Shown: piece by piece, positions 9,259 through 18,098 of the stretch
Numbering within the stretch: the first letter of the stretch is position 1
How the letters are laid out: each line of letters begins with the position of its first letter
Source of the DNA: CAWDVB01 sp963824105
GTDB lineage: Bacteria; Actinomycetota; Actinomycetes; Propionibacteriales; Nocardioidaceae
Assembly (NCBI GenBank): GCA_963824105.1
Contig: CAWGNN010000007.1
Span: forward strand, 1 to 64,000
Direction of reading: 5' to 3'
Length of the DNA stretch: 64,000 nt
Position numbers and translations under genes: made by a program
The notes under the pieces: model-generated
The model's database searches: none
Seen by the model: only the letters and a program-made list of their open reading frames with translations
What the model was told of the DNA's origin: nothing

Positions 9259-9286
9259 GAGCAATCACTTATCTAAGCGTTTGTTC
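9259..9286. promoter_or_regulatory. 28-bp imperfect palindrome, probable TetR operator
   Basis: The half-sites GAGCAATCACTTA and TAAGCGTTTGTTC are inverted around a two-base centre; most positions agree with the reverse complement. It lies in the 104-nt divergent region between the TetR gene (8549-9184) and the acyl-CoA dehydrogenase, ending 2-15 nt before the latter's possible starts. Binding here would block transcription to the right. Confidence 0.6.
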
Positions 9287-9300
9287 AGATGGAGGAGCGG

Positions 9301-10446
9301 GTGCGCCGCAGGATCTACGACGACGACCATGAAGCGTTCCGCGAGTCGGTGCGCGCATTCGTGCGCAGGGAGGTGTGGCCCAACGTCGATGCCTGGGCAA
9401 CTGACAAGGGACTGCCGCGCAGCTTCTGGCTCGCGGCCGGTCGGCAGGGGTTTCTGGGACTGGAGATCCCGGTCGACTACGGGGGCGTGGACGCTGGAGA
9501 CTTCCGCTTCAACGCGGTGCTGATGGAGGAACTGGCCGCGGTCAATGTCGCGCTGCCGTCATGCGTCGGCATTCACGCCGACATCGTGCCGCCGTATCTG
9601 GTCAAGCTGGCGACACCGGAGGTCCGTGATCGGTGGCTGCCCCAGCTGAGCAGCGGGGAGGCGGTTGCTGCCATCGCGATGACCGAGCCGGGAGCGGGCT
9701 CCGACCTGGCTGCCATCACGACTGCCGCCGTCCGGGACGGTGACGGGTTCCGGATCAGCGGCGCGAAGACCTACATCACCAATGGCTACAGCGCCGATCT
9801 GATCATCATCGCCGCGCGCACCACGCCCGGTGCAGGCGCCAAGGGCATCAGTCTCTTTGCGATGCCGTCGGACACTCCTGGGTTCGCCCGCGGTCGCAAG
9901 CTGGACAAGGTCGGCCAGCCCGAGGCGGACACCGCCGAGCTCTTCTTCGAGGACGCCGCAGTTCCGGCCTCTCATCTGATCGGCGAGCTCGACAAGGGAT
10001 TCGGGCACATGATGACCTGGCTTCCCCAGGAGCGAATGTCGGCGGCGGTCACCAACCTCGGTCACGCCACGCAGATGCTCACGGAGACGATCGCCTTCGC
10101 GAAGGAACGCACGGCCTTCCGGCAGCCGATCGGATCCTTCCAGGCGAACAAGTTCCTGCTCGCAGAACTCGTCACGCGAATCGAGGTCAGCCAGGCCTAC
10201 GTCGACCAGTGTGTGCTCGCTCATGCCGAGGGCGAGCTGGCTCCAGCGGATGCAGCGAAGGCGAAGTGGTGGACCGCGCAGGTGCAGAACGAGGTGATCG
10301 ATCACTGCCTGCAGCTCCACGGCGGTGCCGGCTACATGAACGAGTACCGCGTCGCGCGTGCCTGGCGCGACGCCCGTGCCACCAAGATCTGGGCCGGATC
10401 GAACGAGATCATGAAGGAGCTGGTCGGACGCGACCTCGGATTCTGA
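9301..10446 (+). CDS. Acyl-CoA dehydrogenase
   Basis: About 381 residues with the three acyl-CoA dehydrogenase domains: N-terminal helices (DDDHEAFRESVRAFVRREV), the FAD/substrate motif AIAMTEPGAGSDLAAITTAA near 125-145, and the C-terminal WRDARATKIWAGSNEIMKEL. Where MCAD has its C-terminal catalytic Glu this protein has Ala (KIWAGS), so, as in LCAD and isovaleryl-CoA dehydrogenase, the base is likely on the earlier helix. I prefer the GTG at 9301 (GGAGG five nt upstream, and homologues begin RRxIYDxDHEAF); an ATG at 9289 would add four residues. First gene of a plus-strand operon with a thiolase and an SDR. Confidence 0.9.
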   Translation: MRRRIYDDDHEAFRESVRAFVRREVWPNVDAWATDKGLPRSFWLAAGRQGFLGLEIPVDYGGVDAGDFRFNAVLMEELAAVNVALPSCVGIHADIVPPYLVKLATPEVRDRWLPQLSSGEAVAAIAMTEPGAGSDLAAITTAAVRDGDGFRISGAKTYITNGYSADLIIIAARTTPGAGAKGISLFAMPSDTPGFARGRKLDKVGQPEADTAELFFEDAAVPASHLIGELDKGFGHMMTWLPQERMSAAVTNLGHATQMLTETIAFAKERTAFRQPIGSFQANKFLLAELVTRIEVSQAYVDQCVLAHAEGELAPADAAKAKWWTAQVQNEVIDHCLQLHGGAGYMNEYRVARAWRDARATKIWAGSNEIMKELVGRDLGF

Positions 10447-10493
10447 GTCGCCCACTCCCGAGCAGCCCGCCACCCGTAACAACAAGGAGTCAC

Positions 10494-11708
10494 ATGCCTG
10501 AAGCTGTCATCGTCGCCACTGCCCGCTCGCCGATCGGACGAGCCACCAAGGGGTCGCTGGCGGGCGCGCGACCCGACGACCTGGCCGCCGCCATGGTGCA
10601 GGCGGCGCTCGCGAAGGTCCCCGAGCTCGACCCCGCAGCGATCGACGACCTCATGCTCGGCTGTGCCCAGCCGGCAGGCGAGTCGGGATACAACATCGCC
10701 CGCGTGACCGCGCTGTTGGCGGGGCTGCCTGACGCGCCCGGCACGACCGTCAACAGATACTGCTCCTCCAGCCTGCAGACCACCCGGATGGCCATGCACG
10801 CGATCCGCGCCGGCGAGGGCGACGTTTTCGTCTCTGCCGGAGTCGAGACGGTCAGCCGGTACCCGAGGGGTAGCGCCGACTACCTGCCTGACACCTTCAA
10901 CCAGCGCTTCGGTACGGCCCTTGCCCGGACCGAACGGCTTGCCGCGTCCAACGAGACTTGGACCGATCAACGGGGCCTCGACCTCCCGGACGTCTACATC
11001 ACGATGGGTCAGACGGCCGAAAACGTCGCCACTGCCACCGGCATCACTCGCCGAGAACAGGATGCGTACGCCGTCCGCAGCCAGAATCGGACCGAGGCCG
11101 CCATTGCCGCCGGATTCTTCGAACGCGACATCACCCCCTACGAGTTCCCCGATGGCTCCGTCGTACGCACCGACGACGGACCGCGCCCAGGGGTGACCTA
11201 CGAGGCGGTCGCGGGCCTGCGGCCCGTGTTCCGTGAGAACGGCACCGTCACGGCTGGCAATTGCTGCCCCCTCAACGACGGCGCCGCAGCCGTGGTCATC
11301 ATGAGCGAGACCAAGGCCGCTGAACTCGGCATCACTCCACTCGCCCGCATCCTCAGCACCGGCGTCTCGGCGTTGAACCCCGAGATCATGGGTCTCGGCC
11401 CGATCGACGCCACGCGGCAGGCGCTGGCACGAGCGGGCCTGACCATCGACGACGTCGACCTGGCCGAGATCAATGAGGCCTTTGCAGTGCAGGTGATTGG
11501 ATCGGCGCGCGAACTGGGCATCGACGAGGACAAACTGAACGTCAACGGAGGCGCCATCGCACTGGGTCACCCGTTCGGGATGACGGGCGCCCGCATCACC
11601 ACCACTCTGCTCAACTCACTGCAGTTCCACGACAAGCAGATTGGGCTGGAGACCATGTGTGTGGGCGGCGGACAGGGTATGGCCATGGTCGTGGAGCGAC
11701 TGTCGTGA
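10494..11708 (+). CDS. Acetyl-CoA acetyltransferase (thiolase)
   Basis: A 404-residue thiolase II. Nucleophile Cys90 lies in NRYCSSSLQ, the catalytic His in GGAIALGHPFGMTGAR, and the second Cys in MCVGGGQGMAM near the C-terminus. It would cleave a 3-oxoacyl-CoA with free CoA at the end of a beta-oxidation round. AAGGAGT precedes the ATG by 6 nt. It lies 47 nt after the acyl-CoA dehydrogenase and overlaps the next SDR by 4 nt, so the three act together. A second thiolase of similar length is encoded at 12677-13840 on the other strand. Confidence 0.92.
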   Translation: MPEAVIVATARSPIGRATKGSLAGARPDDLAAAMVQAALAKVPELDPAAIDDLMLGCAQPAGESGYNIARVTALLAGLPDAPGTTVNRYCSSSLQTTRMAMHAIRAGEGDVFVSAGVETVSRYPRGSADYLPDTFNQRFGTALARTERLAASNETWTDQRGLDLPDVYITMGQTAENVATATGITRREQDAYAVRSQNRTEAAIAAGFFERDITPYEFPDGSVVRTDDGPRPGVTYEAVAGLRPVFRENGTVTAGNCCPLNDGAAAVVIMSETKAAELGITPLARILSTGVSALNPEIMGLGPIDATRQALARAGLTIDDVDLAEINEAFAVQVIGSARELGIDEDKLNVNGGAIALGHPFGMTGARITTTLLNSLQFHDKQIGLETMCVGGGQGMAMVVERLS

Positions 11709-12442
11709 ACGGCGACGTCAGTTTCGACTTCAGCGGACGGAGTGTCGTGATCACCGGCGCGGCGCGGGGCATCGGCCGCGAGCTCGCCCGCGCGTTCTGC
11801 GAGGCGGGCGGCAACGTCTATGTCCTCGACTACGACGAGGCCGCCGCGACGACCGCGGCCGAGCTCGGCGCGACGTCAATCGCCACCGACGTCTCGTCCA
11901 CCAGTTCCGTGGAGGCGGCCATTGCCCAGGTAGTCGCAGAGACCGGACGAATCGATGTCCTTGTCAACAACGCCGGCGTCCTGCGTGACACGGTGTTGTG
12001 GAAGATGACCGACGAGCAGTGGGATGCCGTTCTGGCCGTGCACGCCGGCGGCACGTTCAAGATGACCAGAGCCGTTGTGCCGATCATGCGGTCACAGGAG
12101 TCCGGGCGCATCATCAACGTGACCTCCTACACCGGGCTCCACGGCAACATCGGGCAGGCCAACTACGCCACCGCGAAGGCCGGAATCATCGGGTTCACGC
12201 GGACCGCCGCGAAAGAGCTGGCGCGGTTCGGGATCACGGTCAACGCGATCTCGCCCAACGCCGAGACCGACATGATCGCCTCGATCCCTGCCGAGAAGCG
12301 CGCGGAACTGCTCTCGACAATTCCCGCGGGCCGCTTCGGCCACCCGGCCGAGATGGCGGCAGGAGTCTGCTTCCTGGCCAGCGACGCAGCTGCCTACATC
12401 ACCGGAATCGTCATGCCCATCGACGGGGGACTGTCCATCTGA
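11705..12442 (+). CDS. Short-chain dehydrogenase/reductase (3-oxoacyl reductase-like)
   Basis: A 245-residue classical SDR: cofactor motif TGAARGIG near residue 14, NNAG near 88, and catalytic YATAK near 155 with the preceding Ser in TSYTG; the C-terminus GIVMPIDGGLSI is typical of FabG-like proteins. It likely interconverts a 3-hydroxyacyl-CoA and a 3-oxoacyl-CoA. The GTG start overlaps the thiolase stop (GTGA), a clear sign of coupling. Substrate not readable from sequence. Confidence 0.88.
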   Translation: MNGDVSFDFSGRSVVITGAARGIGRELARAFCEAGGNVYVLDYDEAAATTAAELGATSIATDVSSTSSVEAAIAQVVAETGRIDVLVNNAGVLRDTVLWKMTDEQWDAVLAVHAGGTFKMTRAVVPIMRSQESGRIINVTSYTGLHGNIGQANYATAKAGIIGFTRTAAKELARFGITVNAISPNAETDMIASIPAEKRAELLSTIPAGRFGHPAEMAAGVCFLASDAAAYITGIVMPIDGGLSI

Positions 12443-12633
12443 CCACTGCCACCGCCGACTGTTTCGCCGGACGAGTGGCGATCGTGACCGGCGCCGACCG
12501 TGGCACGGGCCCGGCCATTGCCGGCGCGGACCAGCCGGCCGCTGGCGTCTGCCGGCGCTCCATGCGCGAAGTCTCCGAAGGGCTCAACGACCAACCCCGA
12601 GCCTTGCAGGGGCCAGTGCCCATCCAATACTGA
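12439..12633 (+). pseudogene. Truncated SDR, N-terminal cofactor-binding remnant
   Basis: A frame overlapping the previous stop reads TTATADCFAGRVAIVTGADR followed by GTGPAIA, the Rossmann start of a second SDR (expected VTGAGRGIGRAIA). It then turns into unrelated residues and stops at 12633. The catalytic Tyr/Lys region is absent, so only the first fifth of a gene remains, probably deleted during the rearrangement that brought in the convergent thiolase at 12677. Confidence 0.55.
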
Positions 12634-12676
12634 CGGGCGCCGTCGACCCGCGGCACGGAGTACTCCCCGGCGCTGC

Positions 12677-13840
12677 TCAGCTGCGGAGGTTCTCGACAAT
12701 CATCGACATCCCCTGCCCGGCGCCCAAGCACATCGTCAGCAGGCCGTAGCGTCCATTCGTGCGCCGGAGTTCGTTGAGCGCTGCCAGGGTCATCCGGATC
12801 CCGGTCGCCCCCGGGGGATGGCCGATCGAGATCGCCCCGCCGTTCCGGTTCACCCGCTCCGGGTCCAGCCCGAGCTCCTTGATGGCGTTGAGGACCACCA
12901 CGGCGAACGCTTCGTTGATCTCGATGACGTCCATGTCGTCGGCCCCCAGGCCGGTCCGCGCGAAGAGCGCCTCGGTGGCCGGCACCGGGCCACGGCCCAT
13001 CAGCTGCGGCTCGCACCCGACCGCGGCCCAATCGACGATGCGCGCCCAGGGCTCGAGGCCGTGCCGGGACAGGGCCTCCTCGGAGACCACCCCCACGGCT
13101 GAGGCACCATCGTTGATCCCCGAGGAGTTGCCTGCCGTCACGGTGCCGCCGTCGCGGAAGGGGGAGGCCATGGCGGCAAGCTTCTCTGCCGTGGTCGCCG
13201 GCCGTGGGAACTCATCGCGCTCAACATCTGCGAAGGCGACGATCTCCTCGGCCAGATAGCCGGCCGCGGTGGCGCGCGCCGTTCGCTGCTGGCTCTGCAA
13301 CGCATACTCGTCCTGCAGGTCCTTGGAGATGCCCGCGTAGGCGGCCAGCGCTTCGGCGGTCTGTCCCATCTGGGCTCCGTCGAACGGGTCCTCGTAGGCC
13401 CAGTCGAGCATGTCCTCGACCTGTGGGACCCCGCGCTTCACTCCCCATCGGGAGCCGCGGATGATGTGAGGGGCAGCGGAGTAGACCTCCACGCCCGCGG
13501 CAACCGCGATCTCCGAGTGGCCCAGCGCAATCTGGTCCGATGCCGAGACGATCGCCTGGAGCCCGGTGCCGCAGGCTCGGCTGACTCCCAGCGATGCCGC
13601 GCGTATCGGCAGCCCGGACTTCAGGGTCACCACACGGGCCCCGAAGGGCGCGTCGGGGGTGGAGTGAATGGTGTTGCCCAGCACCAGGTGATCCACCTGC
13701 TCAGCTTGGAGACCGCCCCGGGCCAGCGCCTCCTGGACGGCGGGCACCGCGAGGTCGCTGACCGCGATGTCCTTGAACCCGCCGCCGAACTTGCCGAATG
13801 CGGTTCTTGCTCCTCCGACGATGAACGTGGATCCAGACAT
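12677..13840 (-). CDS. Acetyl-CoA acetyltransferase (thiolase)
   Basis: A 387-residue thiolase with nucleophile Cys90 in VSRACGTGLQA, His in GGAISIGHPPGATGIR, and the C-terminal Cys in TMCLGAGQGMSM. GAGGGGAG precedes the ATG at 13840. It faces the acyl-CoA ligase at 13980 across a 139-nt divergent region holding operator site B, suggesting joint control. Its sequence is clearly distinct from the thiolase at 10494, so it may handle a different 3-oxoacyl-CoA. Confidence 0.9.
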   Translation of the reverse strand: MSGSTFIVGGARTAFGKFGGGFKDIAVSDLAVPAVQEALARGGLQAEQVDHLVLGNTIHSTPDAPFGARVVTLKSGLPIRAASLGVSRACGTGLQAIVSASDQIALGHSEIAVAAGVEVYSAAPHIIRGSRWGVKRGVPQVEDMLDWAYEDPFDGAQMGQTAEALAAYAGISKDLQDEYALQSQQRTARATAAGYLAEEIVAFADVERDEFPRPATTAEKLAAMASPFRDGGTVTAGNSSGINDGASAVGVVSEEALSRHGLEPWARIVDWAAVGCEPQLMGRGPVPATEALFARTGLGADDMDVIEINEAFAVVVLNAIKELGLDPERVNRNGGAISIGHPPGATGIRMTLAALNELRRTNGRYGLLTMCLGAGQGMSMIVENLRS

Positions 13841-13947
13841 GCCGTCTCCCCTCGGGGTAACCCTGGTGGTCTGTCATCGAGAGCTCGGCACCCTGGTCTG
13901 AGTCTTCCCTGAGTGTGATCTCTGTTCTATGGTTGGGAAGATTACAG

Positions 13948-13962
13948 CAACCGTCCGTTTGG
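13948..13962. promoter_or_regulatory. Operator-like palindrome, site B
   Basis: Minus-strand reading CCAAACGGACGGTTG, one of seven related sites. It lies between the divergent thiolase (13840) and ligase (13980) genes and could control both. Confidence 0.5.
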
Positions 13963-13979
13963 TAACAGTAGGAGTCCAG

Positions 13980-15569
13980 ATGGTCACGTCCCTCGCCCAG
14001 CAGCTGCGCGACGCGGCCCGGGAGCGTGGAGCGGCCCCATGGCTCACGACCCCGCGCGAGCAGGTGAGTTGGTCTCAGGCTTGGGACGGGACACGTCGCG
14101 CTGCGGCCGCACTGCTCGCGGCGGGCGTCGCCCCCGGTGACCGGGTGGGCATCTTCTGCCGCAACGGGGTGGAGTTCGTCCAGCTCTGGTTCGGCGCCCA
14201 GGCGGTCGGCGCCACGCTCGTGCCGGTCAACACCGGCTTCCAGGCCCGCGAGGCGCACTACGTGCTCGACCACGCGCGGGTCCGGCTGGTGCTCGCCGAC
14301 GCCGACACCGTCGAGGTCGTCCGCCGCGTCAGCGAGCAGCTGCCCATGCTTGCCGGCGTCGTCGTGCTGGACGACCCCCTGTCGTCGGGCACCCTCGAGC
14401 GGGGCGAGGTGGCCTTCAGCGTGTTCACCGACGTCCCCGGACTCGACGAGGCGAGCGTGCACGAGCCATCGGATGCAGACGTGGCCTCGATCCTGTACAC
14501 CTCGGGCACCACTGGTCCACCCAAGGGCTGCAAACTGGGCCACGCTTACTACAGCTTCGGGGCCAGGTCAGTCGCCGACCAGTTGCACCTGACGTCCGAC
14601 GACGTGATGATGTGCGTGCTGCCGCTCTTCCACATGAACGCCCAGACCTCCTCGGTCGCGACCTCGCTGCACGTGGGCGCACAACTGGTACTGGAGGATC
14701 GCTTCTCGGCCCGTGCGTTCTGGCCACGGGTCCGGGAGATGGGAGTGACCGAGTTCAGCTATCTCGGCATCATCTCCGCCGCACTCGCGAAACTGCCGCC
14801 CAGCCCGCAGGACCGCGACCACCGCCTGCGTGTGGGCTTCGGGGCCGGCATGCCCGCAGACCTGCACGCAGCGTTTGAGGGGCGCTTCGGGGTCGCCATG
14901 CTGGAGGTCTTCGGCATGACCGAAACCTGCATCGACCTGGCCACCCAGCTGGTGGAGGCCCGCCGCGTCGGCCGTCGCGCGTTGGGGACCGCGGTCCCGG
15001 GCAAGGAGGTGCGCATCGTCGACGACGCCGGGCAGCCGGTGCCCGCAGGAGTGGTGGGTCACCTCCAGGTGCGCGGGGAGGGGATGTTCCAGGGCTACCT
15101 CGACGACGAGGACACCACCCGCGAGGCTTTCGATGGCGACTGGTTCCGCACCGGTGACCTAGCCGTCCGCGACGAGGAGGACTGGTATTACTACGTCGAC
15201 CGGTCGAAGGACATCATCCGCCGTGCCGGCGAGAACATCGGCTCGGTCGAAGTCGAGGCAGTGCTGGCCGCGCACCCTGCGGTCGCTACCGCTGCCGTAA
15301 TCGGGGTCGAGGACGACGTGGTTGGGCACGAGGTCAAGGCTCTCGTGGTGCTCCAGGACGGGTGGGCTGGGTCCGACGAGGTCTGCGAGGACATCCTGCG
15401 GTACTGCAGCGCCAACCTGGCCGCCTTCAAGGTGCCACGCTTCGTTCAGGTGCTGGCGGAGTTCCCGCACACCGAGAGCATGAAGATCCGCAAGGCCGAC
15501 CTGCGCAAGGAGTTCGGCACCGCCCAGGACAGCTACGAGCGCACGTGGCGCGGGCGGCCGGTGGGCTGA
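13980..15569 (+). CDS. AMP-forming acyl-CoA synthetase/ligase
   Basis: A 529-residue ANL-family enzyme that activates a carboxylic acid with ATP and CoA. Visible are the P-loop YTSGTTGPPKG (about 173), FGMTET (about 316), and the hinge and A8 region YVDRSKDIIRRAGENI (about 405), plus a C-terminal KIRKADLRKEF carrying the probable A10 lysine. The ATG at 13980 has AGGAG 6 nt upstream; an in-frame ATG at 13929 lies before operator site B and is unlikely. As the only acyl-CoA ligase in the window it is the likely entry step of the pathway. The closest family feel is caiC/crotonobetaine-type ligases; substrate unknown. Confidence 0.9.
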   Translation: MVTSLAQQLRDAARERGAAPWLTTPREQVSWSQAWDGTRRAAAALLAAGVAPGDRVGIFCRNGVEFVQLWFGAQAVGATLVPVNTGFQAREAHYVLDHARVRLVLADADTVEVVRRVSEQLPMLAGVVVLDDPLSSGTLERGEVAFSVFTDVPGLDEASVHEPSDADVASILYTSGTTGPPKGCKLGHAYYSFGARSVADQLHLTSDDVMMCVLPLFHMNAQTSSVATSLHVGAQLVLEDRFSARAFWPRVREMGVTEFSYLGIISAALAKLPPSPQDRDHRLRVGFGAGMPADLHAAFEGRFGVAMLEVFGMTETCIDLATQLVEARRVGRRALGTAVPGKEVRIVDDAGQPVPAGVVGHLQVRGEGMFQGYLDDEDTTREAFDGDWFRTGDLAVRDEEDWYYYVDRSKDIIRRAGENIGSVEVEAVLAAHPAVATAAVIGVEDDVVGHEVKALVVLQDGWAGSDEVCEDILRYCSANLAAFKVPRFVQVLAEFPHTESMKIRKADLRKEFGTAQDSYERTWRGRPVG

Positions 15570-15594
15570 CCTCCCGCCCGAGTTGCTCGGGAGG
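15570..15594. terminator. Hairpin, possible transcription terminator
   Basis: The stem CCCGAG-TTG-CTCGGG (15577-15591) sits inside CCTCCCG...CGGGAGG directly after the ligase stop, between convergent transcription units. There is no T-run on either side, as is common in high-GC actinobacteria. Confidence 0.55.
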
Positions 15595-15597
15595 CGC

Positions 15598-15841
15598 CTA
15601 GTGGCCGTGCACGCCCCGGCCTAGGGCCAAGGAGCGCTCCCCGGTGAAGCGAGCGACTCCGGAAAGCACCCGGACCCGGCGTGAGGCAAGGAGCTTCCGG
15701 ATTCCACCGTGCAGCTTGGCGACCGTCTCGTCCGTGAAGCCCTGGAGGCCCTTGAGGTCCAGAGGCCTAGGCCCGCAGCGCCGCGACGTACCCACCGACG
15801 CCGGCGCCTACGACGGCGCCGGCGTCGGTGGTGGAGCTCAC
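15598..15841 (-). pseudogene. Dihydrolipoamide dehydrogenase (E3) remnant
   Basis: Directly behind E2, a GTG overlapping the E2 stop starts VSSTTDAGAVVGAGVGGYVA then ALRA and a stop codon: the FAD-binding N-terminus of lipoamide dehydrogenase. A second frame (15795-15598) continues with GFTDETVAKLHGGIRKLLAS and VLSGVARFTGERSL, which matches the segment about 80 residues further into E3. The intervening part and the whole C-terminal half are gone. The oxoacid dehydrogenase operon has therefore lost its own E3 and must rely on one encoded elsewhere. Confidence 0.7.
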
Positions 15842-17112
15842 GCCAGCGCCCTCACCGGCTGCTGGAGGAAGTGGGTCAGGCTGTTGATGAACGCGGTCGC
15901 CTCGGCACCGTCGATGAACCGGTGGTCAAAGCTGATCGAGCCGGTCAACACAGGACCGGCCTCGAGCCGTCCGTCGACGACGCGGGGCACCACGTTGATC
16001 CGGGAGAGCCACAGCGTTGCCACCTGCGGCGGGTTGATCAGCGGGGTCGTGGAGGTGATGGTGGACCGCTCCATCGCGCCGGTGCTGGAGACCGTGAACG
16101 TGGCACCCTCCAGGTCTGCCCTGGCCAGGCGACCCTCACGGGCCAACTGGGAGAGCTCCTTGATCCGGGCGTGGATCCGGGCCACCGGGGTGGCCTGCAC
16201 CGAGCGCAGCACCGGCACGGTCAGTCCATGCTCGGTAGCCACGGCGATGGCGACGTCAACTTCGCGGCCGACGAGGAGCCCGTTGCGCTCCTCGTCCACC
16301 CGGGCGTTGAACCGGGGGTTGCGCACCAGAGCGGCGGCCACCGCGCGCACCATCATGGCCAGGGTCCCCACCTGCTCCGACTCGTCGTCGGAGGCGAGCT
16401 CATCGCGCAGCCGCAGCAGCCCGTCGGCGTTCACGGTGAACGTCGAGGTCGCCGTCGCGTAAGTCCGGGCGGACTGCTGCATCCGGCGGGCAGACGTTGC
16501 ACGCACACCGCTCAGGGGCACTAGCTCCCAGACCTGACCCTCCTGGGCCGTCGTCGAAGACGACGACGGCAAGGCGCCGGTCGTGTGGCCCACGACGTCG
16601 GAGCCCAGGATCCGGCCTTCCGGGCCGGACCCCCGTAGTGTGCCCAGGTCGACGCCGAGCTGGTGCGCGAGCCTGCGGGTCGACGGAGCCGCGACCACCC
16701 GGCGCGCCGGGGCCTGTGCGTGGGGCTCGCCCTGGGACTGGCCCTGGGACTGGCCCTGGGACTGGGCGGCGGGCGCAGTTTCGGGCTTCGGCGCCGAAGT
16801 GGCAGCACTGGACACGGGCGCAGCCTCAGGCGCAGTCCCAGGGCCAGCCTCAGGCGCGGTGTCGGGCGTCGAAGCGTCGCCGGTCTCGATGATCGCCAGG
16901 GTCGCCCCAACCGGGATGCTGTCGCGGACCTGCCACGGCAGCGAGACGATGACGCCGTCGCAAGGGGCCGGGATGTCGACGTTGACCTTGTCGGTGCTGA
17001 CCTCGGCGATTGGCTGTCCCTCGTGGACCTCCTGGCCCACCTCGACCAGCCAGCCGAGCAGCTCCGCCTCGGCCAGGCCCTCCCCAATGTCGGGCAGTGC
17101 GAACTCGCGCAT
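15838..17112 (-). CDS. bkdC: Branched-chain 2-oxoacid dehydrogenase E2 (lipoamide acyltransferase)
   Basis: A 424-residue E2: one lipoyl domain with Lys42 in STDKVNVDIPAP, a flexible linker including a QSQG tandem repeat, an E3/E1-binding domain (TRRLAHQLGVDLGTLRGSGP, about 145-165), and the acyltransferase core ending in SFDHRFIDGAEA with the catalytic HRxxDG. It moves acyl groups from E1 to CoA. It follows E1 beta with a one-base overlap. The branched-chain type is the best fit for the E1a-E1b-E2 order, but other 2-oxoacids remain possible. Its E3 partner gene next door is broken. Confidence 0.88.
   Translation of the reverse strand: MREFALPDIGEGLAEAELLGWLVEVGQEVHEGQPIAEVSTDKVNVDIPAPCDGVIVSLPWQVRDSIPVGATLAIIETGDASTPDTAPEAGPGTAPEAAPVSSAATSAPKPETAPAAQSQGQSQGQSQGEPHAQAPARRVVAAPSTRRLAHQLGVDLGTLRGSGPEGRILGSDVVGHTTGALPSSSSTTAQEGQVWELVPLSGVRATSARRMQQSARTYATATSTFTVNADGLLRLRDELASDDESEQVGTLAMMVRAVAAALVRNPRFNARVDEERNGLLVGREVDVAIAVATEHGLTVPVLRSVQATPVARIHARIKELSQLAREGRLARADLEGATFTVSSTGAMERSTITSTTPLINPPQVATLWLSRINVVPRVVDGRLEAGPVLTGSISFDHRFIDGAEATAFINSLTHFLQQPVRALA
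16731..16768. repeat. Tandem 12-bp repeat in the E2 linker
   Basis: The unit CCCTGGGACTGG is repeated a little over three times and encodes the QSQGQSQGQSQG part of the interdomain linker. Such low-complexity linkers vary in length without affecting the folded domains. Confidence 0.8.
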
Positions 17113-18098
17113 CAGAACTCGAACTCCATCAGTCGGGTGACGCCGGCCCGGATCCGGAGCGGGTCCGGCCGGTAGTACTCGTCCCCGGTGGAGAAGTTGT
17201 AGGGGACGTCGTGGCCGGTAACCCGCTCGATGGGAGCGTGCAACCAGCCGAAGGCCTTCTCTTGGACCAGGGTCGCCAGCTCGGCGCCGAAGCCGCCCGA
17301 GCGGGCGGCCTCGTGCACGATCAAGACCCGCCCGGTTCTGCGCACCGAGTCAAGGATCGTGTCGAGGTCCAGCGGTACCAAGCTGCGTAGGTCGAGGACC
17401 TCGCACCTAGCACTGCCGTCGGCAGCCATCGCCTCGGCCGTCTCGACGGCCCGCAGCACCTGCGGGCCCCAGCTGAGGATCGTGACGTCGGAGCCCTCGT
17501 GGGCGACCCGGGCGGTGCCGAGCTCTAGGGGGACACCGTCACGCTCGAACTCCCCGCGCAGCGAACGGTAGAGCGGGACCGGTTCGAGGACCAGGACCGG
17601 GTCTGGGTCGGCGATCGCAGCGAGCAGGCTGCGGTAGCAGTCCTCGGGCGTGGTCGGCGTGAGCACCTTGATGCCACCGCCGTGCAGGAAGTAGGCCTCG
17701 GGGCTTTGGGAGTGCCAGAACCCCCCTTTGATCCCGCCGTAGGAGGGGGCCCGGATGACCATCGGGCAGCTGTACTCCCCGCCGGTCAGCCAGCGGTACT
17801 TCGAGCCGCAGAACATGATCTGCTCGAAGGCGTCGTGGATGAAGCCGGAGAACTGCACCTCGACGATGGGCCTGAGGCCGTAGAGGCCCATCCCGATCGC
17901 GTGGGCGACGATCCCCTTCTCGTCCAGCGGCGTGTCGATGACTCGCTGGGGGCCGAACTCCTCCTGCAGGCCCTGACTCGCCCGGAAGATGCCGCCGCTG
18001 ACGCCGACGTCCTCCCCGAGCACCAGGACCGAAGGGTCCGACTTCATGGCGTCCGCCATGGCTGCCGTGATGGCCTCCAGGACCGTGTACTCGGTCAC
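17112..18098 (-). CDS. bkdB: Branched-chain 2-oxoacid dehydrogenase E1 beta subunit
   Basis: A 328-residue transketolase pyrimidine-domain protein with VLGEDVGVSGGIFRASQGL, the family marker GxRPIVEVQFSGF around residue 75, and a transketolase C-terminal domain (VLIVHEAARSGGFGAELA). With E1 alpha it forms the thiamine-diphosphate enzyme that decarboxylates a 2-oxo acid. Its start overlaps the E1 alpha stop by 4 nt and its stop overlaps E2 by 1 nt, so the three subunits are made in step. Confidence 0.9.
   Translation of the reverse strand: MTEYTVLEAITAAMADAMKSDPSVLVLGEDVGVSGGIFRASQGLQEEFGPQRVIDTPLDEKGIVAHAIGMGLYGLRPIVEVQFSGFIHDAFEQIMFCGSKYRWLTGGEYSCPMVIRAPSYGGIKGGFWHSQSPEAYFLHGGGIKVLTPTTPEDCYRSLLAAIADPDPVLVLEPVPLYRSLRGEFERDGVPLELGTARVAHEGSDVTILSWGPQVLRAVETAEAMAADGSARCEVLDLRSLVPLDLDTILDSVRRTGRVLIVHEAARSGGFGAELATLVQEKAFGWLHAPIERVTGHDVPYNFSTGDEYYRPDPLRIRAGVTRLMEFEF

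Noticed and set aside
12443..12633. Complete second SDR gene
   Set aside because: Only the Rossmann start is recognisable; the frame ends before any NNAG or YxxxK motif.
15709..16524. Long plus-strand frame opposite E2
   Set aside because: Antisense to a gene with intact lipoyl, binding and acyltransferase motifs.
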